Assembly: GCA_023663915.1 (NCBI GenBank)
Contig: JAMPGN010000017.1
Location: 1 to 32,298, forward strand
Direction: 5' to 3'
Origin: Eubacterium sp.
GTDB lineage: Bacteria > Bacillota_A > Clostridia > Lachnospirales > Lachnospiraceae
DNA length: 32,298 bases
This document shows, one piece after another, positions 16,692 through 24,018 of this stretch; position 1 is the first letter of the stretch; every line of letters begins with the position of its first letter. Under the pieces are notes generated by a model that ran no database searches, was not told the DNA's origin, and saw only the letters and a list, made by a program, of their open reading frames with translations. A program made the position numbers and the translations under genes.

Positions 16692-16736
16692 CAAAAACTC
16701 CCCATCTAAGATATTACGCTATCTCAAATAGGGAGT
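16692..16736 (-). terminator. Intrinsic terminator after HPr-like gene
   Basis: On the minus strand ACTCCC...GAGATA pairs with TATCT...GGGAGT (16736-16697), followed by TTTTTG. It is 32 nt after the stop of the HPr-like gene and separates it from the helicase gene. Confidence 0.7.
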
Positions 16737-16767
16737 CAATGTATCCTGTTTCTTCCGGATCATATCA

Positions 16768-16992
16768 TTAACATGCTACTGCAAATTTTCTGAGATACTT
16801 CTCAAAATCAGCATCGTACCCATTACAAGTGACGGTCAGAACCTGATTGAAATTAAGTCCTAACACACCCAGGATCGACTTTGCATCTACTATAAAACTA
16901 TTATAGGAAATGTCTACGTCAAAGATGCATTTTGTAGCAGCGGAAACAAATTCTGTCACTTCATCCGGTCTTAATTTAATTCTGTGTTGCAT
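16768..16992 (-). CDS. HPr-like protein lacking the phosphorylated histidine
   Basis: A 74-residue protein with the HPr fold pattern. It retains the RP dipeptide of the active-site loop (KLRPDEVTEFV) and the DAKSILGVLGLNF block that corresponds to the Ser-46 region. The histidine normally two residues before RP is absent, so it cannot carry phosphate like a PTS HPr. Ser in DAKS remains, so a regulatory role through HPr kinase is conceivable. The start at 16992 (MQHRIKL) has AAAGG 8 nt upstream. A longer frame to 17127 adds a CAFC-containing segment but lacks a properly spaced ribosome binding site. Such proteins are common in Clostridia; their role is not established. Confidence 0.75.
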   Translation of the reverse strand: MQHRIKLRPDEVTEFVSAATKCIFDVDISYNSFIVDAKSILGVLGLNFNQVLTVTCNGYDADFEKYLRKFAVAC

Positions 16993-17070
16993 AGCATTCA
17001 CCTTTCCTTTCCATTTATGTATGCAAAAGGCACACATAGAAAATTGTTTCATTTCTCCTCGTTTGAGTAG

Positions 17071-17098
17071 ATTATACTCCTTTGTCCGTATTTGTAAA
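17071..17098 (-). promoter_or_regulatory. Promoter of HPr-like gene
   Basis: TTTACA (17098-17093), 16-nt spacer, TATAAT (17076-17071) on the minus strand; start near 17064. Confidence 0.65.
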
Positions 17099-17236
17099 GA
17101 GATCATTTTGTTCCTAATAAAATACAATTTGGGGGCTTTCTTACAACCTAACCAAGATATTTTGAATGTCGAAATAAATTTTGTGAAATCTGCCTATTAT
17201 CCTCATCTTCGCATAACTTTCACATAAAAAATATTC

Positions 17237-18055
17237 TCATTTCCGGTCAAATTCGACCATATAATCTTGGAATCGCAAAGGCAGCATCTGCCGCTGTAAC
17301 CGAATGTTTCTGCGCTCTTTGATCCCGATTGTCTGATGAAAAATGGCAAATAATTCCTGATACTTAAACTCGCTGCCAGACCATCTCATAGCCTCCTCTC
17401 CGACGCCTTCCACGCCGGACACAAGATACCACTCTTCCTTCGCCGGATGCACACCGAATAAATTCCGCTTCTCGTCATGAATCATAAAATTCTCCGGTGC
17501 CAGCCTGTCAGCAAAATGCGGCATCACAAAAGGCATGACATTATTCTTCGGCCCGATCCGCGAATACAGGATTCCCTGTTCCAGCTCTTGAAATCTTATA
17601 AATTCCAACTCACAATGTGCCTCATTGGCGGTGCATCTGGCAAGTTCAAACACCTTACGGACATAAGGATTTCGCAGATTCTCCATCGTCCGCCTGCCAT
17701 TGCCCGCAGTGATCCCATCTACGACTGTACGATAAATGGCATCTCCCTTGTCCTTATCATAAGATGCCGCCGCACGACAGAGCGTTACATATACTTCTTC
17801 TCCCAAACGTTCCCTAAGGGTACGCGCTACCTTATCAGTTTTGACCGAATCCGGCTGACTATACACATACTTTGCAAATAACCTGTAATTTTCTTCCTCG
17901 CCCACCTGAAGATGAAGATGCTCATGTCTTTCCTTTAAGGCATAGGCATCATAAATTGCCGTAAATATTCCCTCAAGTGAATCCTCACAGATAATATATT
18001 TCTCTTCCATATTATATGTTACTCCGTATATATGCCGCTTCTGCTTCCCATTCAT
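17237..18055 (-). CDS. TIGR03915 family putative DNA repair protein (DUF4130)
   Basis: A 272-residue protein (257 if translation starts at the second Met, 18010). It begins with the family N-terminus YIICEDSLEGIFTAIYDAY and ends with a DUF4130 region: FVMPHFADRLAPENFMIHDEKRNLFGVHP, then LRFQDYMVEFDRK. The family is always, or nearly always, next to the TIGR03916 radical SAM gene, and the C-terminal part is related to uracil-DNA-glycosylase folds. Here the ATG overlaps the radical SAM stop as ATGA, so the two are translated together. CGGAG 11 nt before 18010 supports the shorter alternative. Probable function: partner in repair of an unknown DNA lesion. Confidence 0.88.
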   Translation of the reverse strand: MNGKQKRHIYGVTYNMEEKYIICEDSLEGIFTAIYDAYALKERHEHLHLQVGEEENYRLFAKYVYSQPDSVKTDKVARTLRERLGEEVYVTLCRAAASYDKDKGDAIYRTVVDGITAGNGRRTMENLRNPYVRKVFELARCTANEAHCELEFIRFQELEQGILYSRIGPKNNVMPFVMPHFADRLAPENFMIHDEKRNLFGVHPAKEEWYLVSGVEGVGEEAMRWSGSEFKYQELFAIFHQTIGIKERRNIRLQRQMLPLRFQDYMVEFDRK

Positions 18056-19377
18056 AAAGTTTCAAGAATCATCCCTTCATCAAACAGAGTCATCTGACGG
18101 TAAGTTGTGCCGTCCGCCATAAAAGGTAGTTTCTCGCCTTTTCCCATCTGGTTCTGATAAGTCAGATTCCGCACAATATACTCTTCATCAATCTTCGTCG
18201 GGTACATCATCCTGCCGTTGCATGTGATAAAATACAGTGCGCGTTTTAGAACGATACCCATCTTCTTTAAATCTTCAAACGTCAGGCTTCCAAACCGTCT
18301 GGCGGCTATGATGCGCCTTGCGCTCTTGACCCCTATTCCTGGAATACGCAGAAGCAGTCTGTAATCCGCACGATTGACCTCAACCGGAAATACTTCCAGA
18401 TGCCTCACCGCCCAATCCGCCTTCGGATCGATCGCCATATTGAAATTCGGACGTTCTGCCGTCAACAGCTCGTCCACCTTAAAATCATAGAATCTGAGCA
18501 GCCAGTCCGCCTGATACAGCCTATGCTCACGCAAAAGCGGTGTTCCGCCCGCAGCCATCGGAAGCTCCTTATCCTCATTGACATTCACAAAGGCGGAATA
18601 ATACACTCTCTTTAGAGAAAATTTATCGTATAAATTCTCCGCCACTGACATGATCTGGTAATCGCTCTCCGGCAGCGCTCCTACCACCATCTGCGTAGAC
18701 TGTCCCGCCGCGCAGAAATGGGGCGCATGCTTATATAAGGTAAGTTCGTTCTTATTCTCCGTAATGCCATTCTGAATCAGCCGCATCGGTTTCAGTATAT
18801 TCTTACGGTGCTTGTTCGGCGCCATCTCCCGCAGTCCTTTTGCCGTCGCCATCTCCAAATTCACGCTCATCCGATCCGCCAGATATCCCGCCCGTTGTAT
18901 AAGCATGGGATCTGAACCCGGAATCGTTTTCACATGGATATATCCTTGAAAACGGTGCACCATGCGCAGCTTGTGAACCGTCTCACAGATCAATTCCATC
19001 GTGTAATTCGGACTGTACAAAATACCGGAACTTAGGAAAAGCCCTTCTATATAATTACGCCTGTAAAATTCCATCGTCAGCTCACAGATTTCATCCGGCG
19101 TAAAAGACGCCCGCGGCACATCATTCGATTTCCTATTAATACAATACCGGCAGTCATAAATGCACTCATTCGTAAGCAGAATCTTCAGCAAAGAAATACA
19201 CCTGCCATCCGATGCAAAACTATGACACAGCCCAGCCGCCATAGCATTGCCGATCCCCGTACCGTCATTCGCACGATTCACTCCGCTCGAACTGCACGAC
19301 ACATCATACTTTGCGGCATCCGCAAGAATCCTCAGTTTATCCGCAACCGACATCTGCGGTGAAATCCTGACTTCCAT
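18052..19377 (-). CDS. Putative DNA modification/repair radical SAM protein (TIGR03916)
   Basis: A 441-residue radical SAM enzyme. The cluster-binding motif CIYDCRYC (C72, C76, C79) has the standard CxxxCxxC spacing. An N-terminal block AAKYDVSCSSSG with CHSFASDGRC is typical of the family. The C-terminus has a helix-hairpin-helix element, LRIPGIGVKSARRIIAARRFG (about 345), that points to DNA binding. Distantly similar to spore photoproduct lyase in concept: a radical enzyme acting on DNA damage. It is first in a two-gene operon with the TIGR03915 gene. Its promoter is bracketed by two LexA boxes, so it is very likely SOS-induced. The ribosome binding site (GAAGGA, 12 nt) is modest. Confidence 0.92.
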   Translation of the reverse strand: MEVRISPQMSVADKLRILADAAKYDVSCSSSGVNRANDGTGIGNAMAAGLCHSFASDGRCISLLKILLTNECIYDCRYCINRKSNDVPRASFTPDEICELTMEFYRRNYIEGLFLSSGILYSPNYTMELICETVHKLRMVHRFQGYIHVKTIPGSDPMLIQRAGYLADRMSVNLEMATAKGLREMAPNKHRKNILKPMRLIQNGITENKNELTLYKHAPHFCAAGQSTQMVVGALPESDYQIMSVAENLYDKFSLKRVYYSAFVNVNEDKELPMAAGGTPLLREHRLYQADWLLRFYDFKVDELLTAERPNFNMAIDPKADWAVRHLEVFPVEVNRADYRLLLRIPGIGVKSARRIIAARRFGSLTFEDLKKMGIVLKRALYFITCNGRMMYPTKIDEEYIVRNLTYQNQMGKGEKLPFMADGTTYRQMTLFDEGMILETL

Positions 19378-19441
19378 AACATCATAAATCCTTCACTTAC
19401 TTAATTCATTTGCTTATTCGCTTATTCGCTTGCCCGCCTGT

Positions 19442-19497
19442 CCCCTGCTCCCCTGCTCCCCTGCTCCCCTGCTCCCCTGCTCCCCTGCTCCCCTGCT
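19442..19497. repeat. Octanucleotide tandem repeat (CCCCTGCT)7, G-quadruplex-forming on minus strand
   Basis: Seven perfect copies of CCCCTGCT. The preceding bases from about 19411 keep the same 8-nt period in degenerate form (GCTTATTC twice, then GCTTGCCC). On the minus strand, which is the 5' untranslated RNA of the repair operon, it reads (AGCAGGGG)7: seven GGGG tracts with 4-nt loops. The remaining parts of the 457-nt gap hold the LexA-flanked promoter and the promoter of the plus-strand membrane protein. Confidence 0.9.
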
Positions 19498-19551
19498 CAT
19501 TGCCGCTTCTTTCTCTATCCCCCATAACCCAGCAAACCATCCCTACAAACA

Positions 19552-19563
19552 GAACATTTGTTC
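19552..19563. promoter_or_regulatory. LexA (SOS) box, promoter-downstream
   Basis: GAACATTTGTTC matches the Gram-positive LexA operator GAAC-N4-GTTC. It lies just after the expected transcription start of the radical SAM operon. Confidence 0.8.
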
Positions 19564-19576
19564 TGCTTATAAATAT

Positions 19577-19605
19577 ATCATATCACACCCTAAAATACAT
19601 TGCAA
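19577..19605 (-). promoter_or_regulatory. Promoter of the radical SAM repair operon
   Basis: TTGCAA (19605-19600), 17-nt spacer, TATGAT (19582-19577) on the minus strand, with the start near 19570. It sits exactly between two identical LexA boxes. The 5' untranslated region of about 190 nt contains the GGGG repeat. Confidence 0.75.
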
Positions 19606-19614
19606 CACTTTTTA

Positions 19615-19626
19615 GAACATTTGTTC
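19615..19626. promoter_or_regulatory. LexA (SOS) box, promoter-upstream
   Basis: A second GAACATTTGTTC, identical to the first and 63 bp away (about six helical turns). It is located just upstream of the -35 box. Confidence 0.8.
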
Positions 19627-19768
19627 CATTTTCTTCAATTATATTTTTATTGATATTTTTAAAATCACCCATATATTTACTCCCTTTTCGGAATTGTGTA
19701 CCCGTTAAAATCGAGCCTATAAATATACATTTTAAATGTATAAAAACACATTCAACTTTTTCCATGCC

Positions 19769-19797
19769 TTGAAATAAGCAACAAAATATAATACGAT
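19769..19797 (+). promoter_or_regulatory. Promoter of small membrane protein gene
   Basis: TTGAAA (19769-19774), 17-nt spacer, TACGAT (19792-19797); start near 19804. Confidence 0.5.
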
Positions 19798-19846
19798 ATA
19801 TAATATCAAAATATAGATTGATAATTCAGTAGTTATGGGGTATAAA

Positions 19847-20044
19847 ATGAAACGAACCATGTTTTGGCTTGCTATTGTTGCGGCAATTATTCAGATTTGT
19901 GCTTGCATTGTCATGGGATTTGAAATTTTTATTGCAACGCATCTAAATACAGATGCTATCATAGTGGAAAGCTATATCATGGGCATATGCTTGATTATTG
20001 AAATTGTTTGCATCCTTTATCGAATTTACTTGAGCAAACAATAA
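19847..20044 (+). CDS. Small membrane protein, two helices, 65 aa
   Basis: Two hydrophobic segments (about residues 4-27 and 44-62) are joined by a short loop containing THLNTDAIIVES; the tail is basic (YRIYLSKQ). The start at 19847 follows GGGGT at 6 nt; an ATG at 19835 in the same frame has no ribosome binding site. I do not recognise the family. It is transcribed alone, divergent from the SOS repair operon, and its promoter is 140 nt from the upstream LexA box, too far for direct control. Confidence 0.6.
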   Translation: MKRTMFWLAIVAAIIQICACIVMGFEIFIATHLNTDAIIVESYIMGICLIIEIVCILYRIYLSKQ

Positions 20045-20201
20045 TTTCCCGATATTCAGTAAACGAAAATCAAAATGCAGTTTCCTGAATTTATTCATGG
20101 CTATTCCATTCACATGCATCTCCCAACGTCAACTCAGAGGAAAAATAACTTCTCCCTATTCCCACTTGATTTCTCCCTCAAAACGCAGTTAAATATAAGT
20201 A

Positions 20202-20247
20202 AATTCGTTTCGCGAATTAACTTGGTAAATTTGTTCCACAAATTTAC
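20202..20247. repeat. Pair of short palindromes before asnA
   Basis: AATTCG-TTTCG-CGAATT (20202-20218) and GTAAATTTGT-TCC-ACAAATTTAC (20225-20247, 10 perfect pairs) occupy the asnA leader, 58-103 nt before its ATG. No T-box features or other riboswitch were found here. The first palindrome resembles those before nfo and before the PAS gene. Confidence 0.55.
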
Positions 20248-20304
20248 TTTACGAGTATTGCCTTGCAAACTCAATCATCTAAATTATATAAAGCGAGGTT
20301 TTCC

Positions 20305-21315
20305 ATGAACAATTTAACAATCCCCAAAGATTACAAATCCGCCTTAAACCTGCACGACACGCAGATTGGCATCAAGACGGTCAAAGACTTTTTTCAGGTC
20401 CTGCTGGCAGAGGAACTCCATCTGCTGCGCGTATCCGCGCCCCTGTTTGTCGATCCCGCTTCCGGGCTCAACGACAACCTAAACGGCGTGGAACGTCCGG
20501 TCTCTTTCGGAATCAAAGAACAGAATGACGCTGAGGCTGAGATCGTGCATTCCCTTGCCAAATGGAAACGCATGGCGCTGCAGAAATACGGTTTTTCCTA
20601 CGGAGAGGGGCTATACACCGACATGAGCGCCATCCGCCGGGACGAGACGACCGACAACATCCACTCCATCTATGTGGATCAGTGGGATTGGGAGAAGATT
20701 ATCTCCCGCGAGGAGCGCACTCTGGAACATTTGCAAGAAACCGTTCGTTCCGTCTACAAAGTTCTCCGCAAAACTGAAAAATACATGGCGATACGTTATG
20801 ACTATATCCAAGAAATCCTGCCGCATGATATCTTTTTCATCACCACGCAGGAACTGGAAAACATATTCCCCGACTATACGCCGAAGGAACGCGAATATTA
20901 CATCACCAAGGAAAAAGGCGCGGTCTGCCTCATGCAGATTGGCGACCTGTTAGAATCCGGCGTCAAACATGACGGACGTGCGCCGGACTATGACGACTGG
21001 GCATTAAATGCGGATATTCTAGTGTATTACCCCGTGCTGGATATCGCCCTGGAACTCTCTTCCATGGGTATCCGTGTAGACAGGGATTCCCTGCCTGCAC
21101 AGTTAGAGAAAGCAGGCTGTCCCGAAAGAGCTAAGCTGCCTTTCCAGAAAGCGATCTTAAATGATGAGCTTCCGCTCACGATCGGCGGCGGCATCGGCCA
21201 GTCCCGTATCTGCATGTTTTTCTTAAGAAAAGCGCATATCGGCGAGGTGCAGTCTTCCCTTTGGCCGGAGGAAGTGACAAAAGAGGCGATGACAAGCGGA
21301 ATACACTTATTATAG
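20305..21315 (+). CDS. asnA: Aspartate-ammonia ligase (asparagine synthetase A)
   Basis: A 336-residue enzyme making asparagine from aspartate, ammonia and ATP, related to class II aminoacyl-tRNA synthetases. Blocks typical of AsnA are LLAEELHLLRVSAPLFVDPASGLNDNLNGVERPVSF near the N-terminus, WKRMALQKYGF, GLYTDMSAIRRDE, YVDQWDWEKII, and the C-terminal GGGIGQSRICMFFL with GEVQSSLWP. Length agrees with E. coli AsnA (330). The start at 20305 follows GCGAGG at 6-7 nt, although an open frame reaches 20263. The gene is monocistronic and ends in a strong terminator. Confidence 0.96.
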   Translation: MNNLTIPKDYKSALNLHDTQIGIKTVKDFFQVLLAEELHLLRVSAPLFVDPASGLNDNLNGVERPVSFGIKEQNDAEAEIVHSLAKWKRMALQKYGFSYGEGLYTDMSAIRRDETTDNIHSIYVDQWDWEKIISREERTLEHLQETVRSVYKVLRKTEKYMAIRYDYIQEILPHDIFFITTQELENIFPDYTPKEREYYITKEKGAVCLMQIGDLLESGVKHDGRAPDYDDWALNADILVYYPVLDIALELSSMGIRVDRDSLPAQLEKAGCPERAKLPFQKAILNDELPLTIGGGIGQSRICMFFLRKAHIGEVQSSLWPEEVTKEAMTSGIHLL

Positions 21316-21360
21316 AAAAGTATATGCAGTTATTATGTAAATCTTATAAATGCACAGCAC

Positions 21361-21399
21361 GAATCCCCGTTGGGCGCAGCCCTGCCGGGGATTCTTTTT
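21361..21399 (+). terminator. Intrinsic terminator of asnA
   Basis: GAATCCCCG / CGGGGATTC, nine perfect pairs (21361-21369 with 21386-21394), followed by TTTTT. It lies 45 nt after the asnA stop. Confidence 0.9.
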
Positions 21400-21797
21400 C
21401 TGCAGGCGGCACAGCCCCGGCAGAAATAATCCTGCACTCATATAATCCGTGCATTCTTTGTATACATAGCATCACCCTTACCTTATTACGTCTGTTTTTA
21501 TTGGCGTATAACGTCAAAAATTAATTATTAATAGTGGTAATTATATTTATCATTTATGCTTAAAATGCGAAAAACCATGGAAGTCGCATAAATACAAGGC
21601 TTCCTGCCATTTTTTGATGCGTCTTTTAACTGCCATATCTTATCTTTTTAGTCTAGCTTATTCCCTATTGCGGAGACTTAAACAGATTTTCCACACATTC
21701 AGGGCAGCTCGCGCTGCCGGTTTTTTCCCAGAAGAATCAAAAACTCCCCGGACAGTCCGTGAGTAAACATGCCGGACACGCAGGCGTGAAATTTGCC
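21400..21797. other. Non-coding stretch of about 400 bases
   Basis: No credible gene on either strand; frames here are short and lack ribosome binding sites. The only clear element is an intrinsic terminator on the plus strand at 21703-21726 that has no visible gene in front of it, so a small untranslated transcript or a gene remnant is possible. Confidence 0.5.
21703..21726 (+). terminator. Orphan intrinsic terminator
   Basis: GGCAGC-TCGC-GCTGCC (six perfect pairs, 4-nt loop), then GG and TTTTTT. It is a textbook plus-strand terminator, but asnA is already terminated 300 nt upstream and nothing coding lies between. Confidence 0.75.
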
Positions 21798-21826
21798 TTG
21801 AAAAACCCACTATAGTACAGTATAAT
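21798..21826 (+). promoter_or_regulatory. Strong promoter of the membrane-protein pair
   Basis: TTGAAA (21798-21803), 17-nt spacer, perfect TATAAT (21821-21826). The start should be near 21833, only 25 nt before the small Cys-rich ORF. Confidence 0.75.
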
Positions 21827-21857
21827 AAAGGATATGAGATAAATAAAAAGGCAGGAC

Positions 21858-21917
21858 ATGGAGGGTTGCCGCCCTTCATGCCCCTATGCAGGAGGGTGTG
21901 CTCCTAACACAGCATAA
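21858..21917 (+). CDS. Possible 19-aa Cys-rich leader peptide
   Basis: ATG at 21858, 19 codons, TAA at 21915. The peptide has three Cys (MEGCRPSCPYAGGC...) and ends APNTA. AAGG is 6 nt upstream and the strong promoter lies immediately before it. It overlaps the start of the larger open frame in another reading frame. It could be a regulatory leader for the membrane proteins downstream, or a chance ORF. No similarity is claimed. Confidence 0.35.
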   Translation: MEGCRPSCPYAGGCAPNTA

Positions 21918-22905
21918 ATACTATGCGCCAATACCTATTTTACTAGATTTTGCTTCTATCCGCAATATCATTTCTGGTGATTTAGGTTCGTGTGCTGTAC
22001 TTTATGGCGGTGTGGGTAATGAAATCCTGCGCCGCCTGTTTTATTTATTTCGGCAGTGCAATAAACCCAGAAAGGGGAGGCGGAATATTTACATAACTCC
22101 CCTTACCGGGGCAACTGCCGAGATAAAGCCAAAAAGGTACACAGCACAATGGAAAAAGCGTTTCAGCCATAATCTGACATACAGGCATGAGGAAGCGGAG
22201 CAATGCTTTCTTTTCTTTCTGTGCCTGTTTCTTTCGGGCTATCCCACCCCGTTTTTCCACCTATGCCAGGAATTTCCTATACCGGAACAACTGAAAATAG
22301 GACAGGAATCAGATGGAGAACACAAATACAAGTGGACGGCAAAAGAGATTGTGGTCGGGCAGCTCCCTTGGTTTCTGCTGCTCACAGGGGTCTTGTCATC
22401 CTTTTTTATAAAAAATGCCGACCTTGCGCTGACAGAATACCTTAACCGGGGAAGGGAGGGGTTTATGACCTATAATTATCATCTGGGCGTATTTTCGCTG
22501 GTACTCATCCTGTCGGGTGCTTCTCTGTCGTTCCCCGCAATGCTCTTGCTATGGGTGGCTATCAGCCAGACAATAAGGATACTCCACCGGAATATGATGA
22601 CGCGTTTCTGCTCCTGCAAGGAAACTGCTTCGGGAATCCTCCTTGGAAAATACGATGAAAAGATTCCTCCCAAATATGACAATGTGCAGGATAAACTCGG
22701 GATCGCATTTACTCTGATTGACGGGAGGGCTTTTAATGTGGACAGCGCCGTAATCGTATACTGGCTTCTGGGGAACAAAGGCTCAAAAGACGGGATATAT
22801 CCAAAACGTGCAAAGCTTCCCGGCCTGATTGCCTACATAGCGAGTATGGGCGTTATAAGCGCCAAAAACAAAGACTACCAGTTTTACGACAAGAATATAC
22901 ATTGA
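21886..22905 (+). CDS. Hypothetical membrane protein (start uncertain)
   Basis: The open frame has 339 codons. The C-terminal two thirds look like a genuine protein. They include hydrophobic segments near residues 107-124, 159-175 and 201-232, then a soluble tail with LLGKYDEKIPPKYDNVQDKLGIAFTLIDGRAFNVDSA (in two halves around residue 270) and GLIAYIASMGVIS. The first 80-100 residues look less protein-like, no ribosome binding site fits the ATG at 21886, and no better in-frame ATG exists before about residue 190. The real start may be elsewhere, or the 5' part may be fused or decayed. I do not recognise the family. It is followed after 25 nt by another membrane protein, probably in one transcript. 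Confidence 0.5.
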   Translation: MQEGVLLTQHKYYAPIPILLDFASIRNIISGDLGSCAVLYGGVGNEILRRLFYLFRQCNKPRKGRRNIYITPLTGATAEIKPKRYTAQWKKRFSHNLTYRHEEAEQCFLFFLCLFLSGYPTPFFHLCQEFPIPEQLKIGQESDGEHKYKWTAKEIVVGQLPWFLLLTGVLSSFFIKNADLALTEYLNRGREGFMTYNYHLGVFSLVLILSGASLSFPAMLLLWVAISQTIRILHRNMMTRFCSCKETASGILLGKYDEKIPPKYDNVQDKLGIAFTLIDGRAFNVDSAVIVYWLLGNKGSKDGIYPKRAKLPGLIAYIASMGVISAKNKDYQFYDKNIH

Positions 22906-22930
22906 CGAAAGGAAAGGGGTATGTATACCT

Positions 22931-23824
22931 ATGGAACAGACAAGAACAGAACTTTTGGCAAACTTAAAAAAAATAAGGAATGAAATAGTCGCAATCAATA
23001 AACTGCAGGAACAGGGGTACGAGCTGAATAAAAAACGCATGACCCGCAAAGCATTCCTGTCAACTGACAACTTCCACGATATTACCCACCTGCTGTATTA
23101 TACCTGTGTCACGGCGGGTTTCCTCACAACCACTCTGACATCGCTTCTTGCTATTTTTGCCGGCGGGAATGGATGGGGATGGATCGTTTTTCCGGCAGTG
23201 ACGGGATTTATCGTTTACAAAAAAAGGGGAAAACGCTCCCGGCTGCGAAGCATTGTTGAAAAGATATTGATTGCGTGCATCTTCTTTGCTTCCCCGTCCA
23301 TGATCCCTTGGATGATCTCAATACCGGTTATCCTGTGCCTCTCCTTTTTCATTGTGAAGGTCTGGCTGAAAAAATCCGAGCAGGATACCATCAAGGCAAA
23401 TATAGAAACGGCAGAAAAAAATAATGACATTGACCGGCTAAATGACACGATAAGGCAGAAATTGGAGGCAATCGGAAAACAGATAGATTTACACAGACAG
23501 AAAGCCAAGGAAATTGGAGGGACATGGTTTCCTGTTGATTACTATTTTCTGGATGCCGTAGAATTTTTTATCAAAGCAATCGCCAACCATCGGGCGGACA
23601 ACGTAAAGGAAATGGTCAACCTTTATGAAGAACTGCAATACCGGGAACGCACGAAAGAACAGTTGAAAAATATCCAAGCAATATCGGAGGAGAGCGTCAA
23701 GGAACAGAAGATGCTGGCATTTCAGATGGCTTTTGCCAATATCATGCAGTCGAAGCAGCTGGACGACCTGAACGAAACCATAAAGAACAATAGTTCTAAT
23801 ACCTATTACAATTTTTTCTATTAA
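22931..23824 (+). CDS. Hypothetical membrane protein with coiled coils, 297 aa
   Basis: The order is: an N-terminal helix with coiled-coil pattern (about 1-38), two hydrophobic regions (about 54-95 and 110-142, probably four helices), a coiled coil (about 145-190), and a C-terminal helical domain. The C-terminal domain carries WFPVDYYFLDAVEFFIKAI and NHRADNVKEMVNLYEEL, and ends in a Gln/Asn-rich stretch, NNSSNTYYNFFY. The DYY...AV.F....NHRAD.KE..NLYEE pattern reminds me of uncharacterised Firmicutes membrane proteins, but I cannot name the family. AAGGGG is 11 nt before the ATG. It forms a pair with the preceding gene. The A/T-rich run after the stop (23864-23902) may help end transcription. 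Confidence 0.72.
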   Translation: MEQTRTELLANLKKIRNEIVAINKLQEQGYELNKKRMTRKAFLSTDNFHDITHLLYYTCVTAGFLTTTLTSLLAIFAGGNGWGWIVFPAVTGFIVYKKRGKRSRLRSIVEKILIACIFFASPSMIPWMISIPVILCLSFFIVKVWLKKSEQDTIKANIETAEKNNDIDRLNDTIRQKLEAIGKQIDLHRQKAKEIGGTWFPVDYYFLDAVEFFIKAIANHRADNVKEMVNLYEELQYRERTKEQLKNIQAISEESVKEQKMLAFQMAFANIMQSKQLDDLNETIKNNSSNTYYNFFY

Positions 23825-24018
23825 ATTGATGCGGATTCCAATCCCATTAAAAGAAAAATGAAAGCAGTAAAAAATTTTTTAAATTTTTTTCAAAAAAATA
23901 AAACCTGAAGGCATCGGACTGTGTCTGATAAATAGATAAGCCGCATGAATGCACGCTCCTTTCTGCGGCATCTCATAAAAACCAATCAAACATATAATAA
24001 GAAAGCGAGGAAACGACT

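Noticed and set aside
19442..19497. CRISPR-like array
   Set aside because: Units are 8 nt with no spacers; it is a simple tandem repeat.
20045..20304. T-box or other riboswitch in front of asnA
   Set aside because: No T-box sequence (TGGnACCGCG-type) and no terminator before the start codon; only two small palindromes.
21658..21879. 73-codon minus-strand frame
   Set aside because: Overlaps a strong plus-strand promoter and terminator, has no ribosome binding site and no recognisable protein features.
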